Shown here in pieces: positions 36,173 through 45,301 of a stretch of DNA of 64,000 nt. The notes below the pieces were generated by a model. The model did not search any database. It was not told the origin of the DNA and saw only the letters and a program-made list of their open reading frames with translations. Source of the DNA: Phormidium ambiguum IAM M-71 (lineage in GTDB: Bacteria; Cyanobacteriota; Cyanobacteriia; Cyanobacteriales; Aerosakkonemataceae); assembly GCF_001904725.1 (NCBI RefSeq), contig NZ_MRCE01000007.1, forward strand, positions 62,001 through 126,000. Reading direction: 5' to 3'. Position 1 is the first letter of the stretch. Every line of letters begins with the position of its first letter. The position numbers were made by a program, and so were the translations under genes.

Positions 36173-37123
36173 TTATGGTTGTAATTTTTGTAAGCTCAAA
36201 TAAGCTTTAGCAAAACGTTGACCAATAGTTTGATAACTTTTTGTAGTAAAGTGAACGTAGTCTTTTAATGCTAGGTCATCCGTTGTAATCATTGCGGAAT
36301 TTGGCAACTTAACACTCCGCTGCTGTTCTTGAACAACCGCCCAATTTATAAATCTTTCGGGTTCTGTGTTACTACCAATTTGTGCAAAAACTACAGGTAA
36401 ATTAGGCGATTTCAAATCGCCGCGCAAATTATTAATCAGAAGTGTAAATTTATTTGCCCATTCATTGGGGGATTTGTGCGTCCATTTATTAGCGGAAAGG
36501 ATTCTGTTAGTCTTGTCGTTTGGATCTACTGTGTCAATTTCACCTTGAAAAAAAAGAATTCCAGCAACATTTCCCATTAATGAAGCCGCACGTACTCGTT
36601 TTAAACAAGACCCATAAAGCGTATTTTCATCTAAGTTTCCGTTTCTTTGCCAATCGTATATTGAAGACCCACTTTTAGCGCAAGGTATTAATCCTATTAC
36701 CATACCAGGGCGCTCTTGTAAAAGAGCGATGGCAAAGTCCATTGCGGGACTATAACCTGCTGATATATCAATGGATACTTTATCAACTTGATTTATTGGA
36801 TCGTCCATAGGTTCTTTGGCGAGTTTCCAGCGATAATCGTTACCAAAAACATAAATTTTGGGATGGGTTTTTGTCTTTGTTGGTAGTTCACCTAAGCCAG
36901 ACATATTTGATTGTCCGGCGAGTATAAACAATTGTAATTTTACTTGATATTTTTGTGGAATACTATTTTTAGTTATCTGTGTTATTTCTGATTCAGATTT
37001 GGTCTTAAAATCTCCCCTGAATATATCAATAAAATTGTAGTTATTTTCTAAAATAACACCTAATAACGCCCCTAAAATAAAAACAATAAATATAGGTGAA
37101 AGTCGGGACATTTTAAATTTCAT
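36173..37123 (-). CDS. Sialate O-acetylesterase-type (SASA/CE6) carbohydrate esterase
   Basis: The 316-residue protein has an N-terminal membrane anchor or signal segment (about residues 8-25). An SGNH-type hydrolase follows: nucleophile Ser in LAGQSNMSG (S72), IGLIPCAKSGSSIYDW, GILFFQGEIDT, and the C-terminal catalytic Asp/His in LKDYVHFTTKSY. SASA and CE6 enzymes remove acetyl groups from sugars. The active site is expected outside the cytoplasm. A membrane acyltransferase gene lies 64 bp upstream on the same strand, so the two may add and remove acetyl groups on the same glycan. Confidence 0.83.
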   Translation of the reverse strand: MKFKMSRLSPIFIVFILGALLGVILENNYNFIDIFRGDFKTKSESEITQITKNSIPQKYQVKLQLFILAGQSNMSGLGELPTKTKTHPKIYVFGNDYRWKLAKEPMDDPINQVDKVSIDISAGYSPAMDFAIALLQERPGMVIGLIPCAKSGSSIYDWQRNGNLDENTLYGSCLKRVRAASLMGNVAGILFFQGEIDTVDPNDKTNRILSANKWTHKSPNEWANKFTLLINNLRGDLKSPNLPVVFAQIGSNTEPERFINWAVVQEQQRSVKLPNSAMITTDDLALKDYVHFTTKSYQTIGQRFAKAYLSLQKLQP

Positions 37124-37187
37124 AATTTTGTTTTTTCCTGATATTTACTACAGCAATAATGTTTGATTTTTTGATGATTTAATCAGA

Positions 37188-38381
37188 TTAAACAAATCTC
37201 CCTAATATTTTACTTTTTTTAAACAGTATAGTGAGTGCAATTGAGCCAAATAACACTAAAAGAAAGTTTGTAATTATCTGTAAAACAGGAAATGATTCAA
37301 ACAAATTACTTAGCAAAGGAAGGGTATCTAAAGGTAGAGGTTTTTTATAAGTAAAGAAAACATGAAAACCGTAAATTCCCAAAGAGCAATCTGAAATGAA
37401 CTTAACACTAGCGGGAACTTGGCGTTTTGAGATTAAAGCCAAATATAGCAGTAACCAAGAGCCAAAAACCAGAGAAAGTCTCAAATAATGGTCTAAAGGT
37501 GCTTGGTCTACTTGAATCAAAAGGCCATTGCTTGTCAATATCCATTCTAAACCAAAGAAAAATAATGTTAAAATAAGCAAACTGTACAGCTTTATTCGCA
37601 AAAGTTTAGTTACTTTTTCTAACTTCCCGGCTCTATATTCTTGCACTGTGATAGCTGCTGTAAAGATATAAGGTAAGAAATTAACTGGATTATAATCCCA
37701 TGTGGTGAGGTTATTTATAATCTTTAATAATGATGATTCAATACCTGTATTTTGAACTATTGGTTGAATAGTAGAAAAACTAAATACTAAAATACAAGAA
37801 AGAAAAAGCAAACAGTAATTTATATTGATTTTTAGTGAAGGTTTCTCTATTTTGTTAAACAACAAGATTAAGCTTTCTGCAATAACAGTTACAAAAATTA
37901 GAGAGAAAAAGAAGAAATAAGGTGTACTATTGCCACTAACTATAAATTCCAAAAATGCTTTAATTGATGAAGTTGGTCTTCTAAGTATTTGAATTCCACC
38001 AACAAATAAAACATCAAATAAAGTTATGGAAATGACCCAGAAAAGATAAAGAGATATCAGTCGGGGAAGACGTTTTTGAATAAAGTAATTGATTCCTGTT
38101 TTTTCACTTTTATTGTAAAAAAGAAATAGAGAAATTTGTAAAAATACCGGAACTGCAAGTGCACCTACCATTCCACTTAATACATAATCGCTGAGTGCCG
38201 CAGTAAAACCATTTGAAATCAGGATTGTTGGTATATAAAAAATATTGGTTTTGTATGCAACTATAGCAAGAGAAAAAATGGCACGTAGAAAGTCAAATCC
38301 TGCAAATTTTTGCTGCTTCTTTGCTAATTCTGCTTGCTCACTTTTTTGATAAGAGTCACCGGAATTGGCCGAAAGTTCCAT
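37188..38381 (-). CDS. Acyltransferase family 3-like membrane protein, atypical active site
   Basis: The 397-residue protein (ATG 38381, with GGAG nine bases before it; an in-frame TTG further upstream is inside the ribosome binding site) has about ten membrane segments and begins with FAGFDFLRAIFSLAIVAYK. In family 3 acyltransferases (OafA/OafB, Oac, WecH) this helix carries an Arg followed 11 residues later by a catalytic His; here R33 is kept but the His position is K44. Members O-acylate sugars outside the membrane. An adjacent acetylesterase supports an O-acetyl role. Confidence 0.75.
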   Translation of the reverse strand: MELSANSGDSYQKSEQAELAKKQQKFAGFDFLRAIFSLAIVAYKTNIFYIPTILISNGFTAALSDYVLSGMVGALAVPVFLQISLFLFYNKSEKTGINYFIQKRLPRLISLYLFWVISITLFDVLFVGGIQILRRPTSSIKAFLEFIVSGNSTPYFFFFSLIFVTVIAESLILLFNKIEKPSLKININYCLLFLSCILVFSFSTIQPIVQNTGIESSLLKIINNLTTWDYNPVNFLPYIFTAAITVQEYRAGKLEKVTKLLRIKLYSLLILTLFFFGLEWILTSNGLLIQVDQAPLDHYLRLSLVFGSWLLLYLALISKRQVPASVKFISDCSLGIYGFHVFFTYKKPLPLDTLPLLSNLFESFPVLQIITNFLLVLFGSIALTILFKKSKILGRFV

Positions 38382-38597
38382 AGTAATTAACTCCAAGTTT
38401 TGGGTAAAATGTAATCAAGGGCATCAACAAAGTAAACTTATTTAATATCAATCGATTTAAGCGTAATTGGTGTACTGAATTAGCGATCGCAATCCGCCCT
38501 GGAAAAACAAAGCTTCTTAGATCTTATGTTTCTGTGGAGCGATCGTCAATAGTGTTGCCTCAAAATCCTTGCAGTTTTACACTTGTTAATGGCAGAA

Positions 38598-39311
38598 TTA
38601 ATATTTTAAATAAAAGTCTTTAATTAAATTCACAAATTCGGCGCTGTAATTATGTCTTGCCGTTTCTATTATTAACGTACTCTCTTGATATTCCCTTGGA
38701 ATTTTCCCCAATTCTAATAATATGCGTTTAATTGGACTTTCTAAGGTGGATTGAACATAGAGCTTGCGTTGACAATAAAAACCAAAATTTTCGGCTTTTT
38801 CTTGAAAGATTAAAGCTTGTTCTGTTGGATAAATTATGGCTAATCTACCATCTTCGTAAAGTAACTTTTCTGCAATTTGCAATATTTCCATTTGTTCTAA
38901 TAAATCGCTATGCCTAGCTACTGTTCTCGCTTTGATTGCCGCTTTGGAAGCATTGGTGAAAAATGGAGGATTTGAAATTAATAAATTGTAGCGTTTTGGG
39001 CAATTAATTGTGTAATTCTGAATCGAATCATGATAAATTTGAATCCGGTTTGACCAAGGTGAGTTATTAATATTTTCTTTGGCTTGATTATAGGCATCTA
39101 AATCAATTTCCACAGCATCAATTTGGGCGGTAAAACGTTGGGCTAACATTAAGGCTATTAAACCTGTTCCTGTGCCAATATCGAGAATTTTTTCGTCGGC
39201 GTTGATAATGCTTGCCCATGCGCCTAATAAAACACCGTCTGTGCCGACTTTCATGGCACAACGATCGTGAAATACCGTAAATTTTTTAAAGCGAAAGTAA
39301 GGATTGGGCAT
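38598..39311 (-). CDS. trmN6: tRNA1(Val) A37 N6-methyltransferase
   Basis: TrmN6 (YfiC) methylates A37 of tRNA1-Val in E. coli. The 237-residue Rossmann methyltransferase matches it closely: RFKKFTVFHDRCAMKVGTDGVLLGAWA at the start, LDIGTGTGLIALMLAQR (SAM binding, slightly modified), AVEIDLDAYNQAKENINNSPW, and NPPF (the amino-methyltransferase catalytic motif) in LLISNPPFF. It starts 6 bp after the upstream GGDEF gene stop, so the two are likely co-transcribed. Confidence 0.92.
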   Translation of the reverse strand: MPNPYFRFKKFTVFHDRCAMKVGTDGVLLGAWASIINADEKILDIGTGTGLIALMLAQRFTAQIDAVEIDLDAYNQAKENINNSPWSNRIQIYHDSIQNYTINCPKRYNLLISNPPFFTNASKAAIKARTVARHSDLLEQMEILQIAEKLLYEDGRLAIIYPTEQALIFQEKAENFGFYCQRKLYVQSTLESPIKRILLELGKIPREYQESTLIIETARHNYSAEFVNLIKDFYLKY

Positions 39312-39317
39312 GGTAAA

Positions 39318-42221
39318 TTATTGAGCATTAACATCGATAAAAAATCGATTACGTCCGTTTGATTTTGCTTGATAAAGGGCGCGATCGGCTGCTTCAATTA
39401 AATCTAAACTTACTGTTTCTCTAGTGGGAATTTTTGTAGAAATTCCGATACTAACTGTTACTAATTTTGACACTTTAGAGGCAGCATGAAGAATATGTAA
39501 GTCTTGGATTGTTTTATGAATTTTTTGGGCTACTCTTACGGCCCCTTTGCTATTAGTATGAGGCAAAATGATAGCAAATTCTTCGCCACCATAACGTGCT
39601 ACTACATCGATCGGACGTTGCACTGCTTGTCTGAGGGCTTGGGCAACAAGTTTTAAACAAATATCTCCAGCAGTATGACCGTAAGTATCATTATATTGTT
39701 TAAAATAATCAATATCACAAAGTAGTAAAGATAAAGGTCGTTGTTCGCCGATTAAACGAGTCCATTCTTCCGAGAGAGTGCGATCGAAACAACGACGATT
39801 AGCTACTTGAGTTAATTGATCGATTAATGCTAAATTCTCTAATTGTTTGTTCGCAATTTGTAATTGTTGATGAAGTTCTGATTGTTGAATTGCGATCGCT
39901 ACTTGTGTTGCCAATTGTTGCAATAGTTCGCTTTCCCAAGGATACCAATGGCGAGGAGAACTACAATGATGTGCCACTAACAAACCCCAAAGATTTTCAC
40001 CTTGTAAAATTGGGACAATTAACTTAGCTCTGACTTGCAATTTTTCCAATAATTCTATATGACAATCGGCAAATCCTGCTTCATAAATATCAGAAGTTAC
40101 CCGAATTGTATTGTATTGATATGCTTTTCCTTGTCTCTCAACAAAATAAGTATCCGTAATTTCCATATTCAGAATTTTTAGCCAACCTTCTGCCACAGAT
40201 TCTTCAACTACTATGCCACTCCAATCTGGATTAAAACGGTAAATAATTACTCGATCGGTTTGCAGAAAATGTCGGACTTCATCAACTGTTGTACTTAAAA
40301 TTTGCTTTAAATCTAAAGATTGACGAATGCGTTGGGCGATCGCATAAATCATTCTTTCTCTTTCCGCTTGTTGTGTTAAAGCTTCTTCTACTTGTTTGCG
40401 AATAGTAATATCAGCAAATGATGTAACTACAGCATAAGGTTGAGTTTGATTTGGACGAAACAGCGGTTGAGAATTAATCGAAATCCAGCTAATATTTCCA
40501 TCAGGTTTGTGAACTCCCATGATGACGTTAAATTGTGGTTCTCCAGTGCGTAAAGTTACCATTGCGGGATGAGTTTCTCCGGGAAAATGTGAACCATCTT
40601 CGTGTATTGTTTGCCAACTTAGATCGATCGAATTTCGCCCCATCATTTGCTCGGCAGTTATCCCTAAAATTCTTTCTGCACTATCGTTACAAGCGGTAAT
40701 TGTTCCATCAGCTTGCTGTAAGACAATACCTTCTGCCATTGTTGCAATTAAAGAACGATAGCGTTGTTCACTTTCGCGCAAAGCTTCTTCCATAAGTTTG
40801 CGTTCAGTGATATCAGTATTTGTCCCAATCATTCGCAACGGTTGATTATTTTCTGCCCATTCAATAACTTTACCACGAGCTAAAATCCATTTATAAGTTC
40901 CGTCTTTACATTGCAGTCGGTATTCGTTAATGAACTGTTCAGTTTCTCCGTGAAATAGCTTTTCAATTTCCTGATAAACTTGCTCTATATCATCAGAATG
41001 AACCAATTTTTCCCAATCATGTAAATTATTGCCGATTTCAGATTCAGCAAATCCCAACATTTTTTTCCAACACTGGGAAAGGAAAAGTTCATTTGTTTGA
41101 ATATTCCAATCCCAAACTCCATCTCCGTTCCCTTCTAAGGCATATTGCCAAAGTGCTTGGCTTTCTCTTAGTGCAGCTTGCGCTCGGATGCGATCGCTAA
41201 TATCTTCAAAGATGTATAACCTGCCAAAATAGCGATCGTAAATATCCCGAACTTGGCTAGAAAAGCGGCGAATTGTCCGCCCATCGACAAACAGAATTTC
41301 ATCTTCAATTGTGATCCGATTGTCTTCACTTTGCAACGGCTTACAACTTTCAGCAAACGCAGGAACATCTGCAATTAACCGCACACAATCAGGAATAATA
41401 TCATTATTTTTTATTTCACCTCGCTGGATTTGATCTGCTAAATGTTCAATACCCCAAATTTCGCAAAAGCGGTGATTAAAATATAAAATTTCATCGTTGC
41501 GGTTATTCACAACATAAAACCCCAACTGAGAACTATCAGTCATAGAACGCAAAAGAGCTTCCTGACCGCGCAGTTCTTCTTCAATACCTTGGTGTGCTTG
41601 TGAAATAACTTGTTCTCTTTCTAGAAATTTATTCTGTTGTCGTAATTGCTGTTGCATTTCTAATTGTTGCAAGCCAATTCCGACTTGTGCTGTAATCAAT
41701 TGCAAAAATTTAATTTCCAAAGAGTTCCATTGGCGCGGACTGCTGCACTGATGAACAATTAGTAAACCCCAAATATCAGGAGAACTAGTAGCATTACCTT
41801 GAGGTGGTTGGCGCGTCACCAGAATTGGTACGACCAAATTCGCTCGGATTTGTAAATTAATTAATAAGTTTTTGTAACAAGGTTCTAAAGTTTGAGCATC
41901 AATGTCTTCTAAAATGCCGATTCGTCCTTTTTGATACTGCGCTATCCATTTGGCATTGAAGCAAGGGTCATAAATCAGTTGTCCCATAATTGGTTGCCAT
42001 TCGGGATGTACGGACTCTTCTGCTACTACTCCATCTCCTTCTGGGAGGAAGCGGTAGATAATAGCCCGATCGCTTCCCAACACTTCCCTAACTTCTTGCA
42101 CAGTCAAACTTAAAATCTCGCTCAAGTCAAAGCAGTGATGAATTTGCAGCGCGAACATCCTGATTCGATCGAATATTTGTTCTAAAGCAACATCAGTACT
42201 TGACAAATTTCTCAGAAGCAT
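39318..42221 (-). CDS. Candidate cyanobacteriochrome diguanylate cyclase (GAF-PAS-PAS-PAS-GAF-GGDEF)
   Basis: The 967-residue protein has GAF1 (about 33-185), three PAS domains (about 222-350, 355-475, 485-612), GAF2 (about 637-780) and a GGDEF domain (about 795-960) with the active GGEEF (878-882) and an I-site RxxD (R869-D872). Both GAFs look like cyanobacteriochromes: GAF1 has D85-P86-C87-F88 (a DXCF motif) plus C115-Y116; GAF2 has the canonical bilin site C720-H721 in GFADCHIELLE, then HHCSSPRHW. Such proteins bind phycocyanobilin and switch c-di-GMP synthesis with light. No membrane segment. trmN6 follows by 6 bp. Bilin binding is inferred. Confidence 0.85.
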   Translation of the reverse strand: MLLRNLSSTDVALEQIFDRIRMFALQIHHCFDLSEILSLTVQEVREVLGSDRAIIYRFLPEGDGVVAEESVHPEWQPIMGQLIYDPCFNAKWIAQYQKGRIGILEDIDAQTLEPCYKNLLINLQIRANLVVPILVTRQPPQGNATSSPDIWGLLIVHQCSSPRQWNSLEIKFLQLITAQVGIGLQQLEMQQQLRQQNKFLEREQVISQAHQGIEEELRGQEALLRSMTDSSQLGFYVVNNRNDEILYFNHRFCEIWGIEHLADQIQRGEIKNNDIIPDCVRLIADVPAFAESCKPLQSEDNRITIEDEILFVDGRTIRRFSSQVRDIYDRYFGRLYIFEDISDRIRAQAALRESQALWQYALEGNGDGVWDWNIQTNELFLSQCWKKMLGFAESEIGNNLHDWEKLVHSDDIEQVYQEIEKLFHGETEQFINEYRLQCKDGTYKWILARGKVIEWAENNQPLRMIGTNTDITERKLMEEALRESEQRYRSLIATMAEGIVLQQADGTITACNDSAERILGITAEQMMGRNSIDLSWQTIHEDGSHFPGETHPAMVTLRTGEPQFNVIMGVHKPDGNISWISINSQPLFRPNQTQPYAVVTSFADITIRKQVEEALTQQAERERMIYAIAQRIRQSLDLKQILSTTVDEVRHFLQTDRVIIYRFNPDWSGIVVEESVAEGWLKILNMEITDTYFVERQGKAYQYNTIRVTSDIYEAGFADCHIELLEKLQVRAKLIVPILQGENLWGLLVAHHCSSPRHWYPWESELLQQLATQVAIAIQQSELHQQLQIANKQLENLALIDQLTQVANRRCFDRTLSEEWTRLIGEQRPLSLLLCDIDYFKQYNDTYGHTAGDICLKLVAQALRQAVQRPIDVVARYGGEEFAIILPHTNSKGAVRVAQKIHKTIQDLHILHAASKVSKLVTVSIGISTKIPTRETVSLDLIEAADRALYQAKSNGRNRFFIDVNAQ

Positions 42222-42394
42222 AGTAAAGGAAGTAACAACTCTTGTACTAAATACAATTTTTCCCGAAAAAAATCTGTGATCTACGATGACACAGAAAAAA
42301 GATACAGAACTTACTTAACTGTTACAGAAAATCATAAGACCGCTGCGATGTAAACTAATTGCTACACAATCAGATTGCAGCTTTAATAACCACA

Positions 42395-42667
42395 ATGAAT
42401 GACAACAACCAACGTGCCTATTGGCGGGCAAATACAGCATTGATTCGCAATTTACTAATTATTTGGGCTGTAGTTTCCTTTGTACTCAGCATTTTACTAG
42501 TGCAACCTCTCAACAATTTTCGGATTGGTGGTGTTCCTGTGGGTTTTTGGATTGCACAACAAGGATCGATTTACGTATTTGTGGGTTTGATTTTTTACTA
42601 CGCTTACCAAATGGAAAAACTCGATCGCAAATATTTGAAGAAGAATGGGGATTCTCAGAGGGAATAG
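42395..42667 (+). CDS. DUF4212 small subunit of a sodium:solute symporter
   Basis: The product is about 90 residues from ATG 42395 (an upstream in-frame start at 42359 is less likely). It has two membrane segments (around LLIIWAVVSFVLSILLV and FWIAQQGSIYVFVGLIFYYAY) and the LNNFRIGGVPVGFWIAQQGS loop typical of DUF4212. These short proteins pair with the large SSS transporter, which here follows at 42850. An STRR block fills the gap between the two genes, starting at the stop codon. Confidence 0.88.
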   Translation: MNDNNQRAYWRANTALIRNLLIIWAVVSFVLSILLVQPLNNFRIGGVPVGFWIAQQGSIYVFVGLIFYYAYQMEKLDRKYLKKNGDSQRE

Positions 42668-42806
42668 GGAGCAGGGGGGCAGGGGGGACAAGGGGAAAAG
42701 GGGAAAAGGGGGAAAGGGGAAAAGGGCAAAGGGGAAATTTTATCTTCTGCCTTCTGCCTTCTGCCTTCTGCCTTCTGCCTTTCTTTCCTTCTGCCTTCTG
42801 CCTTTC
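42668..42806. repeat. STRR block: G-rich tract and CTTCTGC heptamers
   Basis: A GGGGAAAAGGGG/GGGGACAAGGGG tract (42668-42735) is followed by five CTTCTGC heptamers, CTTTCTTT, and two more (42745-42806). The two halves are complementary in composition to those at 14190-14337. The block separates DUF4212 from the SSS permease. Confidence 0.9.
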
Positions 42807-42849
42807 CCAATCACTAATTACCAATTACCACAATTTTTGAGGTTGAATA

Positions 42850-44538
42850 ATGTCAGCAGAAGTTTGGACGACTGTATTAGTTATCATTTCATTCATTGTT
42901 TACATCTATATAGGATGGCACTCTCGCGTTAAAGATACCAAAGGCTTTTTTGTTGCCGATCAAGGTGTGCCTTCTTTAGCAAATGGGGCGGCGACTGCTG
43001 CTGATTGGATGTCAGCTGCTTCGTTTATTTCGATGGCGGGAATTATTTCCTTTTTGGGTTACGATGGTTCGATTTTTTTGATGGGTTGGACTGGTGGTTA
43101 TGTGTTGCTGGCGCTGTTGCTAGCACCTTATCTCCGCAAGTTTGGCAAATATACTGTACCGGATTTTGTAGGCGATCGCTATTACTCAAATGTCGCTCGT
43201 TTAGTAGCAGTAATTGCGGCAATTTTTGTGTCTTTAACTTATGTTGCCGGACAAATGCGCGGAGTGGGGATTGTTTTTAGTCGCTTTCTTCAGGTAGATA
43301 TCAATACCGGAGTGGTGATTGGGATGGTAATTGTGGCCTTTTTCGCCATTTTAGGTGGCATGAAAGGGATTACTTGGACTCAGGTTGCCCAGTACGTTGT
43401 ATTAATTGTGGCTTATTTGATTCCGGCGATCGCAATTTCCATGTTGCTGACAAACAATCCAATTCCGCAACTTAGTTTCACCTTTAGCGATATTGTCGAA
43501 AGACTTAACACAATCCAAACTGATTTAGGTTTTCCCGCTTACACCGAACCTTTTGCGAACAAACCAATGATTGATGTGCTGTTTTTCACTATTACTTTAA
43601 TGGTGGGAACAGCTGGTTTACCGCACATTATCGTGCGATTCTACACAGTTCCTGATGTAAAAGCGGCGCGTTGGTCTGCTGGTTGGGCGTTGTTGTTCAT
43701 TGCTATTCTTTATACTACCGCTCCCGCTTTAGCTTCCTTTGCCCGTTACAACTTAATTGATAGTTTGCACAATAAAACAGTTGCCGAAGTGCAACAACTC
43801 GACTGGGCAAGAAAGTGGGAAAATACCGGGTTGTTGAAGTTTGAAGACAAGAATGCTGATGGGCGTTTTCAATTAACACCTGATAAGAAAACCAACGAGA
43901 TTACTATCGATCGAGATATCGTGGTACTCTCAACTCCAGAAGTTGCCAAACTTGCACCTTGGGTAATTGCCCTTGTCGCCGCAGGTGGATTAGCAGCTGC
44001 TTTATCTACTGCTTCCGGGTTGTTGTTGGTGATTTCCAGTTCGATCGCTCATGATGTTTATTATCGAATGATCGATCCGGGTGCTTCGGAATCGAAACGG
44101 CTATTTGTCGGTAGAGTAATTGTGGGAATTGCGATCGTTGTTGCAGGTTATATTGGCATCAACCCACCTGGATTTGTGGCGGAAGTAGTCGCCCTTGCCT
44201 TCGGGTTAGCAGCAGCTAGCTTTTTCCCGGTTATTGTCTTGGGTGTGTTTGACAAACGGACTAATCGGGAAGGTGCGATCGCAGGCATGATTACAGGTTT
44301 AGCCATCACCACTATTTACATTTTTAGCGTCAAATTCGGTGGAATGCAACCTTGGTTCGGCATTTCCGCCGAAGGATTCGGCACTGTCGGCATGATTCTC
44401 AACTTCATCGTCACTTTAGCCGTTTCCCGCTTCACTCCTCCACCTCCGATCGAAGTACAAGCATTAATAGAAGAGTTGCGAACTCCAGAACACGAACCCC
44501 CTGCTTTGCCTGACATTGGCGAAGAAGAATTAGATTAG
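42850..44538 (+). CDS. Sodium:solute (acetate-type) symporter
   Basis: The 562-residue protein has about 13 membrane segments and the SSS family start KGFFVADQGVPSLANGAATAADWMSAASFISMAGII. It also has DRYYSNVARLVAVIAAIFVSLTYVAGQMRGVG, HIIVRFYTVPDVKAARWSAGWALLF and ALSTASGLLLVISSSIAHDVYY. The pairing with a DUF4212 protein and the VADQGV start place it in the ActP-like/VC_2705 group, which includes acetate and related monocarboxylate carriers. The substrate here cannot be fixed. Its C-terminus ends in an acidic tail. Confidence 0.9.
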   Translation: MSAEVWTTVLVIISFIVYIYIGWHSRVKDTKGFFVADQGVPSLANGAATAADWMSAASFISMAGIISFLGYDGSIFLMGWTGGYVLLALLLAPYLRKFGKYTVPDFVGDRYYSNVARLVAVIAAIFVSLTYVAGQMRGVGIVFSRFLQVDINTGVVIGMVIVAFFAILGGMKGITWTQVAQYVVLIVAYLIPAIAISMLLTNNPIPQLSFTFSDIVERLNTIQTDLGFPAYTEPFANKPMIDVLFFTITLMVGTAGLPHIIVRFYTVPDVKAARWSAGWALLFIAILYTTAPALASFARYNLIDSLHNKTVAEVQQLDWARKWENTGLLKFEDKNADGRFQLTPDKKTNEITIDRDIVVLSTPEVAKLAPWVIALVAAGGLAAALSTASGLLLVISSSIAHDVYYRMIDPGASESKRLFVGRVIVGIAIVVAGYIGINPPGFVAEVVALAFGLAAASFFPVIVLGVFDKRTNREGAIAGMITGLAITTIYIFSVKFGGMQPWFGISAEGFGTVGMILNFIVTLAVSRFTPPPPIEVQALIEELRTPEHEPPALPDIGEEELD

Positions 44539-44576
44539 ATTTTGGGGACTGGGGACTAGGGATTAGGATTTCTTTT

Positions 44577-44604
44577 GTAGAGACGTTGTATATAACGTCT
44601 CTAC
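44577..44604. repeat. Hairpin repeat between convergent genes
   Basis: Perfect 11-bp arms GTAGAGACGTT and AACGTCTCTAC enclose a GTATAT loop. It lies 38 bp beyond the symporter stop and 33 bp before the Uma2 stop, and may act as a bidirectional 3'-end hairpin. It is of a type seen as a dispersed repeat in cyanobacteria. A few GGGGACT units precede it (about 44543-44570). Confidence 0.65.
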
Positions 44605-44637
44605 ATGAATTCCCAGTCACGCACCCTATAAATAGTG

Positions 44638-45189
44638 CTAATTGAGCAATCTTTGTATGGAGATGAAGATATGGGGAAATGCGATCGCGCAAATTTCTCC
44701 AGATGTTAAACTTTCCTCAGAACGATAATCACCATCAACCGGATTGCGAAATACTTTAAGTTGTTGATTTTTTAAGTCTACTACCCAATATTCTTGAATT
44801 AATGCAGCGGCGTAAGTTTTACGTTTAGCTTCCAAATCTTTAGCGAGAGTTGTCTGAGAAAATTCGATTAGCCAAAAAATGTTTTCCGGGTAAGGATGGT
44901 GTTGTAGGTATTCTCGTCCGAGTGGTTGGACGATCGCAATATCCGGTTCAGGTTCAGAATTACTGGCGATAATTGTAATTGGTTTGCCTTGGCGAATTGT
45001 AACTCGATCGCCTAACAATGCCTTGAGATAATCACTGCCTTCTGTTGAGTAGTAAGCATGGGGTTCTCCTTCTGGTGGCATTTCAACAATTTCTCCATTC
45101 AATAATTCTACCTGACGACCTACTAACAATCCCACTTCAATCATCTGGTGATAGTCGTCTAATGTCCATTTAGCAATAGTGACTGTCAT
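44638..45189 (-). CDS. Uma2 family (DUF820) putative endonuclease
   Basis: The 183-residue protein has the Uma2/DUF820 layout with a PD-(D/E)XK nuclease core: ELLNGEIVEMPPEGEPHAYY, EPDIAIVQP (catalytic Asp), WLIEFSQTTLAKDLEAKRKTYAAALIQEYWVVDLKNQQL (Glu and Lys). Cyanobacterial genomes carry many copies and their true substrate is not known; they are often considered nuclease relics of selfish elements. It stands alone, converging with the symporter. Confidence 0.88.
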   Translation of the reverse strand: MTVTIAKWTLDDYHQMIEVGLLVGRQVELLNGEIVEMPPEGEPHAYYSTEGSDYLKALLGDRVTIRQGKPITIIASNSEPEPDIAIVQPLGREYLQHHPYPENIFWLIEFSQTTLAKDLEAKRKTYAAALIQEYWVVDLKNQQLKVFRNPVDGDYRSEESLTSGEICAIAFPHIFISIQRLLN

Positions 45190-45301
45190 TGCATGAACTC
45201 CTAAACTAAATCCTAAGAAACTTGTGGAATAGGATATTTTTACTATAAACCACCCGGAAATTAATTTTCGGGTGATTTACTGAAAACTTGAAAAATATTA
45301 A

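Noticed and set aside
42421-42932. Several overlapping frames around the STRR between DUF4212 and the symporter
   Set aside because: Repeat artefacts or shadows of the two real genes in other frames.
44638-45189. Uma2 gene as part of a defence island
   Set aside because: No other defence gene is close; Uma2 genes are numerous and scattered in cyanobacteria.
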